A model generated the notes under the pieces. It was not told the origin of the DNA. It saw only the letters and a program-made list of their open reading frames with translations, and did no database searches. DNA of 30,093 bases from Firm-13 sp964579245 (GTDB taxonomy: Bacteria; Bacillota; Clostridia; Saccharofermentanales; Saccharofermentanaceae): positions 1-30,093 of the forward strand of contig CAZOFY010000026.1 of assembly GCA_964579245.1 (NCBI GenBank), read 5' to 3'. The translations under genes were made by a program, and so were the position numbers. Each line of letters opens with the position of its first letter. Within the stretch, counting starts at the first letter, position 1. Shown piece after piece: positions 7,247-15,364 of this stretch.

Positions 7247-8098
7247 TTATGCATTCGTCAGCTGAATGAACAGCCGTTGAAGATCCATTTTTGACAGTTC
7301 GATGCCTTCCGGAATCTCTGATTTCGCACAGCTTCCGAGCAGATAGACTGTTTTCATTCCGCCTAATTGATCAGAACCCAGAATCGTACGACCGGAAGCG
7401 AATTCGTCTATCTTCAAGGCAGGTCCGGTCGCCATAAATGCATTCGCAAGTAATGTGTCACGATCCTCATTGCGAATGATCTTGCCGTTTTTGATGATGA
7501 CAACATGCTCGACTACAGCAGCCGCTTCTTCGATTAGATGTGTCGAGATGATAATTGTGCAGGTCCCCTCGGCATATTTCTCGATGAGGATCTTATAGAA
7601 CAGGTCCCTGTGGTTGGCATCGAGTCCGAGAACGGGTTCGTCAAGAAGAATAAACGGGGCATTTGTCGACAACGCGGTAATCATTTTGAATATGGATTGA
7701 TAGCCGGTCGATAAGGACTTGATCCGTTTATCGGTGCGAAGCTCAAAACGCTTCGCCAGTTTTTTCGCGTAATCCATATCAAAATTTGGATAAAAACTCT
7801 TTGTATAATCCAGCGCTTGCTCTGCCCTCATGCTGTCCGGATAGAGATTCTTCTCGCTCATCATGAAGATCTTACGTAGCTGGCGATCATTTTCCACGAC
7901 GGGCTCGCCGTCTATTGTAATCCGGCCGCTATCTGCAAAATGTCGACCCGTGATCAGATTCAGTAATGTGGATTTGCCCGCGCCGTTTCTTCCGAGAAGG
8001 GCATAAATCTTATTCTCCTCGAACGTGACGCTGACATCTTGCACCGCCTGAACCGAGCCGAAGCTCTTGGAAATGTTTTCAATTTTTATTGCACTCAT
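7247..8098 (-). CDS. ABC transporter ATP-binding protein
   Basis: Cytosolic ATPase of 283 aa. Walker A is GRNGAGKST (36-44), the signature is a variant LSTGYQ, Walker B and catalytic Glu are in FILLDEP, and the switch His is in STHLIEEA. A C-terminal extension of about 75 residues follows the nucleotide-binding domain, as in single-domain exporters of the YtrB/BcrA type. Its ATG overlaps the GntR stop codon in an ATGA arrangement (8095-8098), so translation is coupled. It partners the permease at 6453-7232. Confidence 0.93.
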   Translation of the reverse strand: MSAIKIENISKSFGSVQAVQDVSVTFEENKIYALLGRNGAGKSTLLNLITGRHFADSGRITIDGEPVVENDRQLRKIFMMSEKNLYPDSMRAEQALDYTKSFYPNFDMDYAKKLAKRFELRTDKRIKSLSTGYQSIFKMITALSTNAPFILLDEPVLGLDANHRDLFYKILIEKYAEGTCTIIISTHLIEEAAAVVEHVVIIKNGKIIRNEDRDTLLANAFMATGPALKIDEFASGRTILGSDQLGGMKTVYLLGSCAKSEIPEGIELSKMDLQRLFIQLTNA

Positions 8099-8463
8099 TT
8101 ATTGTACCCCCTCTCAATCATGTCAATAATCTCGTCCTTCGACAGTTCGAGGCGTGTGGCCTCTTTTGTCAGTCGGACGATAAAGTTCTCGAAAAATTCC
8201 TCTTTTCTCTTCTTGCGCAACACCGTAACGGCGCCTTTTGTCACAAACATACCCAGACCTCTCTTCTTATATACAACTCCGGATTCGACAAGTAGATTAA
8301 TCCCCTTCAGGGCTGTCGCCGGGTTCAGCTTATAGGTTACCGAAATCTCTGTTGTTGACGGAAGCTGTGACTCTTCCGGAAAAGCCCCGGACAATATGCC
8401 GTCTTCAAGTTGTTCGGCTATTTGAACGAACAAGGGTCTCTCATCGTTAAACTCTATGTTCAA
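8095..8463 (-). CDS. GntR-family (YtrA-type) transcriptional repressor
   Basis: DNA-binding regulator of 122 aa. Residues 1-~75 are the GntR winged helix (RPLFVQIAEQLEDGILSGAF, LPSTTEISVTYKLNPATALK, then the wing KKRGLGMFV). The remaining ~45 residues form the short helical tail of the YtrA subfamily and lack a large ligand-binding domain. The start is TTG at 8463 with GAGGAGGG six bases upstream; no ATG alternative exists nearby. It is the first gene of the ABC operon, and a palindrome overlapping its -10 box (8490-8511) makes autoregulation likely. In relatives, cell-wall-active compounds relieve repression; the inducer here is unknown. Confidence 0.9.
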   Translation of the reverse strand: MNIEFNDERPLFVQIAEQLEDGILSGAFPEESQLPSTTEISVTYKLNPATALKGINLLVESGVVYKKRGLGMFVTKGAVTVLRKKRKEEFFENFIVRLTKEATRLELSKDEIIDMIERGYNK

Positions 8464-8489
8464 TCGGTTCCCTCCTCTCTTGTTGTTTG

Positions 8490-8538
8490 GTTAGTTGCTG
8501 TTGTAACTAACTATATAACGGTTCATTCAAAATGTAAA
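8490..8538 (-). promoter_or_regulatory. Promoter and operator of the GntR-ABC operon
   Basis: On the minus strand, -35 TTTACA (8538-8533), a 17-bp spacer and -10 TATAGT (8515-8510) form a good housekeeping promoter. A perfect 7-bp inverted repeat, GTTAGTT-8 bp-AACTAAC (8490-8511), overlaps the last two bases of the -10 box and the start site. A protein bound there would block initiation. It is the best candidate for the operator of the GntR regulator encoded just downstream. Confidence 0.75.
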
Positions 8539-8688
8539 TACCAAATTGAAAAAATTTTTCTTGCCGATATACAGCTCAACGGACTGCTTTGTAGATGTAT
8601 TATTGGTATTATTCGAGAAGTGTTTTGCCGCTAGGCCGATATCCATGACAACGAAATCGTAAGCTTTTCGCTTGTGGCAGTTTGTTTT

Positions 8689-8697
8689 TGCTATAAT
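8689..8697 (+). promoter_or_regulatory. Extended -10 promoter for the nucleosidase-SPL-SDR operon
   Basis: TGCTATAAT is a consensus -10 with the TGn extension, 31 bases before the first start codon. No convincing -35 is seen 16-18 bases upstream, which extended -10 promoters can tolerate. No sporulation sigma-factor sequence was recognised. Confidence 0.6.
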
Positions 8698-8728
8698 GCA
8701 AAAGAAGTCTGAATGAACGAGGTACCGG

Positions 8729-9568
8729 ATGATCCTTTTTATCACCGCCCTCAAAATCGAAGCGGATCCGTTGATTCGCCGATACGCGTTGCAACGCGAT
8801 ATGAGTGCTGCCGCTTTTCCCATATTCACCGGGAAAGACGTAGCCCTGATCATCTCGGGCACCGGGAAAATCAACGCAGCGATGGCGGTCACGGTCCTTG
8901 CCGAGAGATATATTGCGAATCAAGATGACGTTCTTGTGGTAAATATCGGCTTCTGCGGGAGCTTCGATCAGAGGCTTACTCCCGGCACGCTCGTCTCGCT
9001 GCACAAGATTACGGACGTTGATTCCGGACGGGATTACTATCCCGAGATCTGCACGGACGAGAAGGTCGTGTCCAAATGCGCCGGCTGTTTCTCAAGAGTT
9101 GTTCGCGAGGATGATTTTACGGCCGACCAATCGCCCTTTGAGGTTTGCGATATGGAGTCGGCAGGCATCATCGCCGCGGCTTCCCGCTATTTTTCAACCC
9201 AACGCATCTTGTTTCTGAAAATCGTTTCCGATATGCTGAGGCCGGATGCGCTCGATCGTACGATGCTTTCGTCTTATTTGGAGCAGAATATTCCGGACAT
9301 AGAACAGCTGCTTTCTATCCGGGCGGCTTCCTGCGAAGGAGGTCCCAAGGAAGCCCTCCGGCAGGACGAATCACTGCTTGCGGCTGTATGTGAACAGCTG
9401 GGCTTCACTGTCTCGATGTCGCACATCCTGAGAAAAGATGTGCTCGCGTATCGCGCGCGGGGCAAGGATCCGGTGGAAATTCTAGAGAAAGTAGCGCAAA
9501 CAAAGGTAATGAGCAAGAACGAAGCCAGAGCTGTATTGGCGGCTTTGCGGGAGCGCTTACATGAATAG
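8729..9568 (+). CDS. MTA/SAH nucleosidase-like protein (PNP_UDP family) with C-terminal extension
   Basis: Cytosolic protein of 279 aa. Residues 1-~195 match the purine-nucleosidase fold: ITALKIEADPL at the N-terminus with E11, SGTGKINAAMA (43-53), GFCGSFDQRLTPGTLV (74-89), the substrate-binding Glu in DMESAG (E143) and the catalytic Asp in SD (167-168). It would cleave an adenine- or purine-nucleoside such as 5'-methylthioadenosine, S-adenosylhomocysteine or 5'-deoxyadenosine. Radical SAM chemistry releases 5'-deoxyadenosine, so a link to the next gene is attractive but inferred. Residues ~200-279 are an additional helical tail not found in ordinary MTA nucleosidases (usual length about 230). 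GAGGTACCGG precedes the ATG. It overlaps the SPL-family gene by eight bases. Confidence 0.8.
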   Translation: MILFITALKIEADPLIRRYALQRDMSAAAFPIFTGKDVALIISGTGKINAAMAVTVLAERYIANQDDVLVVNIGFCGSFDQRLTPGTLVSLHKITDVDSGRDYYPEICTDEKVVSKCAGCFSRVVREDDFTADQSPFEVCDMESAGIIAAASRYFSTQRILFLKIVSDMLRPDALDRTMLSSYLEQNIPDIEQLLSIRAASCEGGPKEALRQDESLLAAVCEQLGFTVSMSHILRKDVLAYRARGKDPVEILEKVAQTKVMSKNEARAVLAALRERLHE

Positions 9569-10562
9569 TCCTTTTTCTGCCATCTATGTCGAAGACGCGG
9601 CTCGTCCATACGAGATGACAGCCCGGCTTCTGGAGCGGTATCCGTCTGTACCGGTAATCTCGGTGCGAAGATACCGGGATGTTTTCGCGCGTCCGAAGCA
9701 GGAGTTCTCCTGGCAGAAGAAGAATCAGGCCTTGATTCTGGCAGTCAAAGAGCCGCCTTTTCTGTATCCGGGACCGGATGTCTGTCAGAGCTTTGGCGCC
9801 GACAGCTTTGTATATACACCGTTCCTGATGAACTGCCCCTTTGCATGTGATTATTGTTACCTGCAAGGCATGTACCCGTCGGCGCATCTCACGGCCTTTG
9901 TAAATATCGAGGATTACAAGCAGGAAATCGCCCGGCATTTAGATGCCAACCGAGGTTCTTCGACCCTGATAGCAGCCTCCTATGACACTGATTTGCTCGC
10001 ATTTGATGCGGTCTTCCCCTACCTTGATCTCCTGTATCCGTTCCTGAAGGAGCAGTCGGACCTTCTGTTTGAGGTGCGTACCAAGAGCGCCGACACTCGG
10101 TTCTTCGAACGGCATTCCGGAGATCCCGGGCCCTTTGTGGCCGCCTTCTCCCTGGCGCCGGAAGCCGTAATCCGGACCTATGAAAGGAAGACTCCTTCAC
10201 TGGATAAGCGCATAGAGGCGGTCTTGCGAACTCTCGACGCAGGATTTCCAGTCCGGCTCTGTCTGGATCCGGTCCTCATCGACCCGCGATTTGATGACGA
10301 GTACGAGCCCTTTTTCCGGTATATTTTCTCGAAAATTCCGGCGGAAAGGATCCTGGACATCAGTCACGGATTCTTTCGTATGAGCCGGACGTTTTTCAGA
10401 CGGATCCGGCATGATCGGCCGGACGTCGATCTTTTCCAGAATGAATATCCGATCCAACAAGAAGTCGTGACCTATGAGGAGACCGCGCAGCAGCAGATTC
10501 GCAACCGTCACCACTGCATCCTTGCCGAGTATATATCGAAAGAGAGGATCTTCCTATTATGA
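9561..10562 (+). CDS. Spore photoproduct lyase-family radical SAM protein without the catalytic cysteine
   Basis: Radical SAM enzyme of 333 aa, close to the ~340 aa of SplB. The 4Fe-4S/SAM motif is CPFACDYC (C92, C96, C99; CX3CX2C), followed by YLQG as in SPL. The rest fits the SPL TIM barrel (FVYTPFLMN before the cluster, FEVRTKSADT, YERKTPSLDKRIEAV, ISHGFFRMS). True SPL uses a conserved cysteine (C141 in B. subtilis) in a segment just after residue 135. Here that segment reads IAASYDTDLLAFD and has no Cys; the next Cys after C99 is about 140 residues on. The enzyme may therefore have another substrate or another hydrogen donor. Its ATG lies within the end of the nucleosidase gene and its stop overlaps the SDR start (ATGA). 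Confidence 0.82.
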   Translation: MNSPFSAIYVEDAARPYEMTARLLERYPSVPVISVRRYRDVFARPKQEFSWQKKNQALILAVKEPPFLYPGPDVCQSFGADSFVYTPFLMNCPFACDYCYLQGMYPSAHLTAFVNIEDYKQEIARHLDANRGSSTLIAASYDTDLLAFDAVFPYLDLLYPFLKEQSDLLFEVRTKSADTRFFERHSGDPGPFVAAFSLAPEAVIRTYERKTPSLDKRIEAVLRTLDAGFPVRLCLDPVLIDPRFDDEYEPFFRYIFSKIPAERILDISHGFFRMSRTFFRRIRHDRPDVDLFQNEYPIQQEVVTYEETAQQQIRNRHHCILAEYISKERIFLL

Positions 10563-11260
10563 AAACAGCTGTTGTTACCGGATCTTCCCGCGGAATCGGT
10601 CTTGCGATCGCCGAGCGCCTCCTGAAAAATGGTTACTTTGTTTATGGAATATCCCGCACTGCGTCGCCGCTTGTATCGCGGGAGAACTTCCGTCAGATGA
10701 ATTGCGATCTTCTCGACTCGGTACAGCTGATACAGACAGCCGATCGGATCCGGTCCGATGCGTCGTCTCTTGACCTTCTCGTCAACAACGCCGGTATCGG
10801 AGCCTTCGGCCCGCACGAGGAGATCCCCGTTGATACATTGCAGCGGATGATCCGTCTGAATCTCGAGATTCCCATCCTTCTCTGTCGATTGTTTTTGCGC
10901 GAGCTCAAACAGTCAAAGGGACATATCATCAATATTTCCTCGGTCACGGCCAGAAAAGTTAGCACACACGGCTGCGCTTACGCTGCGACAAAAGCCGGTC
11001 TCTCGCACTTCTCGGAAAGCCTTTTCGAGGAAGTGCGTAAAGCAGGCGTAAAGGTCACCGTCCTTCAGCCCGACATAACAGCAAGTGCTTTCTATGACAA
11101 CCAGGATTTTACGTATGTAGACCATAGAGATCTGGTGATACAGCCGGAGGAGATCGGGGATGCTCTGGAATATATAGTAAAAGCATCCGCAGCTCTTAAC
11201 ATACAGGAGATCACACTGCGTCCGCAGAAGAATCAGATTCGGAGAAAACCACACGATTGA
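10559..11260 (+). CDS. Short-chain dehydrogenase/reductase (SDR)
   Basis: Classical SDR of 233 aa. The nucleotide-binding motif is TGSSRGIG (residues 7-14), the structural motif is NNAG, and the catalytic triad is visible as ISSVTA then YAATKAG (YxxxK). R15-region residues suggest NADP(H) is possible but this is not certain. The substrate is unknown. The start ATG overlaps the stop codon of the SPL-family gene by four bases, so it is translationally coupled to it. The gene ends 31 bases before the convergent COG2509 gene. No terminator is visible in that short gap. Confidence 0.9.
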   Translation: MKTAVVTGSSRGIGLAIAERLLKNGYFVYGISRTASPLVSRENFRQMNCDLLDSVQLIQTADRIRSDASSLDLLVNNAGIGAFGPHEEIPVDTLQRMIRLNLEIPILLCRLFLRELKQSKGHIINISSVTARKVSTHGCAYAATKAGLSHFSESLFEEVRKAGVKVTVLQPDITASAFYDNQDFTYVDHRDLVIQPEEIGDALEYIVKASAALNIQEITLRPQKNQIRRKPHD

Positions 11261-11291
11261 ATGGGCTGCGGCGGACGTGCGAATGTTCTCA

Positions 11292-12896
11292 TCACGTAAT
11301 AAGTAATTCTTCGAGGATCCTTCGGCCCGCACGCAGTCCGTCAACGGCGGCGGAGATAATCCCACCGGTGTATCCGGCTCCTTCCCCGCATGGGTACAGA
11401 CCGCGAACACCGTTCGCCTGCATCGTCTCGTCACGCAAAATGCGCACCGGAGAGGTCGTCCTGGTCTCCGCGCCTGTCAGAACAGCGTCGGGGTACAGAT
11501 AGCCCGGCATCCATTCTCCCATTTCGACCAGAGCGGCCCGGAGCGATTCGACGATCGGTGCAGGCAGATAATCCTTTAACCCGGCCGGGCGAACCCCGGG
11601 GCGATAGGTCGGTATGACCTCGCCGAAGTCGGTTGTTTCCCTATCCAGAAGAAAGTCCTCCAGGCGTTGAGCGGGCGCGGAAAACCCGCCGCCGCCGGAT
11701 GCAAAGGCAGCTCTTTCAATGGATCTTTGATACGCGATGCCGGCAAGTGGGTGAGAACTGCTCATGTCCTGCGGCAGAACCGTGACCAGGAGAGCGGCAT
11801 TTGCGTTTGAGCCGGAGCGTGCACGAAGACTCATTCCATTCGTCACAACGCATCCGTCTTCCGAGGTTGCCGGGACAACGAATCCGCCCGGACACATGCA
11901 GAAGGTGTAGACACCGCGGCCATCCGGACGCTTCACGACCATACGATAGGAAGCCGCCCCAAGTCGAGGATCTACTGCTGAGCTTCCGTAGCGAATCTTA
12001 TCAATCAGCGATTGGGGGTGCTCGATGCGGACACCCACACCAAAAAGCTTCTGTTCCATTGGAATTCCGTCATGAAAAAGCGATTCGACCGTGTCCCGGG
12101 CACTGTGACCGATTGCAAGAACGACATGACGGGCTGAGATTGTATGTTCGCCCGTCGCATCAGCATACAGGATTCCCGAGATGTGATCACCCGAGCGGCA
12201 GATACCAGTAAGTCTGGTCTGAAATAACACAGTGCCGCCAAGAAGCTTGATTTCGGCCAGAAGTGTCTTTACGACCTCTCGCAGAATGTCCGTTCCGATA
12301 TGGGGCAACCTGTCGTATCTGATATCTTCCGGCGCTCCGGCCTCAACGAAGGAGTCAAGTATATATTTCTTCTCCGGATCGAGCTTTCCGGTCTTGAGTT
12401 TTCCGTCCGAATATGTACCGGCACCTCCGGCACCGAAGGCAATATTACTCTCCGGATCGAGCTTTCCGGACTTAAGAAATTGTTGTATATCTTCATCCCT
12501 GGCATCTACGTCCTTACCGCGTTCAAGGACGATCGGTCTTTCTCCGGAACGCGCCAGCAGCAAAGCAGCGAAGAGTCCTGCGGGACCGGATCCGGCCACG
12601 ATCGGGCGAGGTTCGCCTGCTGGGACTGTCGGGACACAATAGGGTTCATCATAGCTTACAAGTGTCAGGTCCCGGTCGCGCCTGCCCCAGACAAAGTCCT
12701 CTTCACGGCCGGTCAGCGCGACATCGAGAGTCATCCGGAAGCCGATGCGATCCGGTAAGCTCGTGTCCGGCTCACGCGAACGGATCACGACCGTCTCCAG
12801 TGTGTCCGGTGACGCACCAAGACGCGTTGCGGCGATGTCACGAAGGATAATGTTGTCATAATCCAAGGGAACAAAGAGCTTGCCTATACGTATCAT
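11292..12896 (-). CDS. COG2509-type FAD-dependent dehydrogenase/oxidoreductase
   Basis: Cytosolic flavoprotein of 534 aa. A ~95-residue N-terminal domain precedes the FAD-binding Rossmann motif VAGSGPAGLFAALLLA (GSGPAG at 102-107). Further FAD contacts include VLERGKDVDAR and SDGKLKTGKLD, and near the C-terminus YPCGEGAGYTGGIISAA. This layout matches the uncharacterised COG2509 family common in Clostridia, whose electron donor and acceptor are unknown. The ATG at 12896 lies one base after the stop codon of the hemerythrin-GGDEF gene, so the two are translated together. That pairing suggests a redox or oxygen-related role, which is inference. Confidence 0.88.
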   Translation of the reverse strand: MIRIGKLFVPLDYDNIILRDIAATRLGASPDTLETVVIRSREPDTSLPDRIGFRMTLDVALTGREEDFVWGRRDRDLTLVSYDEPYCVPTVPAGEPRPIVAGSGPAGLFAALLLARSGERPIVLERGKDVDARDEDIQQFLKSGKLDPESNIAFGAGGAGTYSDGKLKTGKLDPEKKYILDSFVEAGAPEDIRYDRLPHIGTDILREVVKTLLAEIKLLGGTVLFQTRLTGICRSGDHISGILYADATGEHTISARHVVLAIGHSARDTVESLFHDGIPMEQKLFGVGVRIEHPQSLIDKIRYGSSAVDPRLGAASYRMVVKRPDGRGVYTFCMCPGGFVVPATSEDGCVVTNGMSLRARSGSNANAALLVTVLPQDMSSSHPLAGIAYQRSIERAAFASGGGGFSAPAQRLEDFLLDRETTDFGEVIPTYRPGVRPAGLKDYLPAPIVESLRAALVEMGEWMPGYLYPDAVLTGAETRTTSPVRILRDETMQANGVRGLYPCGEGAGYTGGIISAAVDGLRAGRRILEELLIT

Positions 12897-12897
12897 G

Positions 12898-14553
12898 TCA
12901 GACCTGACTCGTGCTTCTCGCCAGTCTAAGCTGCTCGAAAAACTTTGCGTCCTCTTCTTCGAGATGAGACAAAACGAGCTCCTTTGTCATGAAAACAAAG
13001 AAAGCAGGGGATTTCAGCTGTTGCTTTCTGAAGGATTCGCGCAAAAACGTCATCTTCCCCAACAGTTTCTGATGGATCTTGGCATGCTGCTTGTTCTGCG
13101 GATATTTTATCTTGGCCAATACCTGCTCTTCGTAGAAAAAATGCCTTGTTACCTGCTCAATGAGTCGGTCAACGATCTTAATCATTTCGTTGTAGCCGAT
13201 GTTGGCCTGGGCCATATCAATCAATTCACGTCCGGTATACATGAGCTCCCGATGCTGCGCATCCAATTCAGGATCTCCACTCTGATGTACTTCCTTCCAT
13301 GAATATCGAGCTTCGGCCGGCACAACAAGTGCGTTCTCATCAGCCGTGGAAATGCAGTTATGTCCGCGCTGTCTTGCTGCGTGCAACGCTGCGTCTGCCC
13401 GCTTATACCAGACGAGCAAAGGCTCATCGGTGAAGCGCTCGGCGATCCCGTAGGAAGCGGATACTTTGCCGGTCCTCGACCGGATATTCTCCGCGAGGAT
13501 CCTTCTTAGCTTATCGGCAGCTGCTGTTGCTCCTACGGACGATGTCTGAGGAAGAAGGATAACGATCTCATCCCCTCCAAAGTGCACCGCGACATCCGCC
13601 TTCCGAAGTGTATGGCTGATGATTAGAGCCGCCTGCTTCATGATGTCGTCAGAAACCGGGTGTCCCCATGAATCGCTGACCGTCTTCAGGTGTTCGAACT
13701 CGATGATCAGAAGCGATATCTTCTCCTTATAGAGTGCGGCACGATCCATTTCCGTTGCGGCAGAAAGAAAGAAAAAATCACGATTGTATAGACCCGTTCG
13801 ATCGTCGACTCTTGATGTCGCATTCTTGTCCTCATGTCCGACCAGTACGTTCTCTTCCCCGTCCGCAACCTCGCGGCAGGAGGCATAGATCTTCGAATCG
13901 TTGTAGCTGAAGCGCCATTCCGTGCTGCGAAAAACACCCGATTTGCAATGAATCAGGCATCGGTAGCCGAAAACCAAGCGTTTTTCTGCAATCGATTTTG
14001 CGATCTTCATTGCCTCGGGAACATCGTCAATATTCATCATCGTTAAAAAGCTTACATTCTCGACATCCTCTTTCTCATATCCGAATGCCCGGGTGAAAGA
14101 GTCAGTTATTTCAAGAATATGAAAGTCCTCGCTAAAAACGACGAAAATATCCGTCGATACATTCAAAAGTCCTGCCAGTCTGCGATTGTATTGTTGCTCA
14201 TGCGTCACATCCGTATACGACGCCCCGAGAAGATCGCCGTCCAGCTCGAATGAGCGAACTCGAATCCACTGTTCCCGACTCTTCTTATCTGAAATTTGCA
14301 AACATCGATAGAGCAGGATGTCCGTATAATCCGACAACGAGGTCATTGCAAATCCGTTTTGCTTCGAAAAAACCTCAGAAAAGCTCTTCCCGATTACATC
14401 CGGACCATGCAGACCGATCAGCTTTTCAAACGAGCGGTTCACAGCTGTAAAAGTCAGAGTCGCAATCCGCCCCCCGTCCTCTCGCACCGCTTTCTGAGAC
14501 GAAAAGGCCGTCGCAGCTTTCTCAAAAAAATGTTGATGCCCTGAATCCGCCAT
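12898..14553 (-). CDS. PAS-PAS-(degenerate) GGDEF-hemerythrin signalling protein
   Basis: Soluble protein of 551 aa. Two PAS-like domains (~15-120 and ~125-235) precede a GGDEF domain (~248-400) and a C-terminal bacteriohemerythrin (~418-545). The hemerythrin di-iron ligands are all present: H423, H434, H471 with E475 (HFFYEE), H490 and H494 (HAKIH), H530 with D535 (HLEEED), so oxygen or redox sensing is likely. The GGDEF domain reads GGDEI (326-330) with an intact I-site RKAD (317-320), but the metal-binding segment is EFEHLK instead of the usual DxDxFK, and VSD replaces VND. Cyclase activity may be weak or lost, leaving a c-di-GMP receptor role. GGAGG lies four bases before the ATG. It is the first gene of an operon with COG2509. 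Confidence 0.9.
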   Translation of the reverse strand: MADSGHQHFFEKAATAFSSQKAVREDGGRIATLTFTAVNRSFEKLIGLHGPDVIGKSFSEVFSKQNGFAMTSLSDYTDILLYRCLQISDKKSREQWIRVRSFELDGDLLGASYTDVTHEQQYNRRLAGLLNVSTDIFVVFSEDFHILEITDSFTRAFGYEKEDVENVSFLTMMNIDDVPEAMKIAKSIAEKRLVFGYRCLIHCKSGVFRSTEWRFSYNDSKIYASCREVADGEENVLVGHEDKNATSRVDDRTGLYNRDFFFLSAATEMDRAALYKEKISLLIIEFEHLKTVSDSWGHPVSDDIMKQAALIISHTLRKADVAVHFGGDEIVILLPQTSSVGATAAADKLRRILAENIRSRTGKVSASYGIAERFTDEPLLVWYKRADAALHAARQRGHNCISTADENALVVPAEARYSWKEVHQSGDPELDAQHRELMYTGRELIDMAQANIGYNEMIKIVDRLIEQVTRHFFYEEQVLAKIKYPQNKQHAKIHQKLLGKMTFLRESFRKQQLKSPAFFVFMTKELVLSHLEEEDAKFFEQLRLARSTSQV

Positions 14554-14715
14554 GCTTCCTCCCCGGAAATTTAAATCTTCTTCATTAGTATAAGCTTAAT
14601 CCTGCGGCAAGTCATTTATACACGTAAAAATTATGTGAATTTTGACTATATCGCTTAACGAAAACAACCCACACGAGCAAGAACCTCACATCTCCTATGA
14701 TTACCTTACTCTCAG

Positions 14716-14765
14716 TGTGACTCTTTCGTCACAAATTACACAAGCTTATTTATATATGATATGAT
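14716..14765 (+). promoter_or_regulatory. Promoter and upstream inverted repeat of the ABC-2 operon
   Basis: TTACAC (14736-14741), an 18-bp AT-rich spacer and TATGAT (14760-14765) form a plausible promoter 33 bases before the first gene. Immediately upstream is TGTGAC-TCTTTC-GTCACA (14716-14733), a 6-bp inverted repeat in the position of an activator or repressor site. The 245-bp region between the divergent genes at 14553 and 14799 contains no gene. Confidence 0.5.
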
Positions 14766-14798
14766 TCGAAATAATTTATACTACGTTGGGAGGAGCAT

Positions 14799-15356
14799 AT
14801 GGTTTCATTTATCAAGAAAGCGAATCGCGGGTTGTGCTTAACGATTGTCATTCTTATCATCCTAACCGGCTACATCATTTCTGTTGAGTCGTCCCGTAAA
14901 GCCCAAAGACCAGCCATACTCGAAGCATGCGAAGAGTATATCCAGGAATACGACAGTTTGGTCGTTCTGCCTGAGAAGTACCGGATGAATACACCCGGCG
15001 TGAATTTAGGCGCACACTTATCTAAACTGAGAGATTCAATCGAACCTTATTTGTCTCCTTCCAACAATAATCTCCAATATGAACTCGAGACATTGAAGAC
15101 TAATTTCGATTTTCAACGCGAATTGGGCGTTTCTATTTTAGATTCCAGCAAGAAAATCACCGGGAACCCGGAGTTCTCCTTTCACGATAACGAAGTCACC
15201 GTCACCTTATCAACGGTGACCACGATTTCGAGTATGAGGTTCGGGGATGCTTCTCCTTCGGATTCCACGACACCCGGTAGAGATACGATTGTTCTTGAGA
15301 AGGTTGGCGACGAATGGAAGATAGTCTATTCTATTCTAAATTATTCGGTTTACTGA
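14799..15356 (+). CDS. Membrane-anchored extracytoplasmic protein of an ABC operon
   Basis: Protein of 185 aa that I do not recognise. The N-terminus is KKANRG followed by one hydrophobic segment (LCLTIVILIILTGYIISV, ~12-29) without a lipobox, so it is probably a signal anchor with ~155 residues outside. The outer part has predicted helices (~38-110), and its C-terminal strands (NEVTVTLSTVTTISSM, EKVGDEWKIVYSIL) resemble an NTF2/DUF-like beta sheet. GGGAGGAG lies upstream of the ATG. The stop codon is eight bases before the ATPase start, so it is the first gene of the ABC operon and may be an accessory or sensor subunit. Codon use looks more AT-rich than in neighbours. Confidence 0.7.
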   Translation: MVSFIKKANRGLCLTIVILIILTGYIISVESSRKAQRPAILEACEEYIQEYDSLVVLPEKYRMNTPGVNLGAHLSKLRDSIEPYLSPSNNNLQYELETLKTNFDFQRELGVSILDSSKKITGNPEFSFHDNEVTVTLSTVTTISSMRFGDASPSDSTTPGRDTIVLEKVGDEWKIVYSILNYSVY

Positions 15357-15364
15357 GGTGAGAT

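Noticed and set aside
9405..9938. Minus-strand frame of 177 codons
   Set aside because: It lies antisense to the junction of the nucleosidase and SPL-family genes, which have clear motifs.
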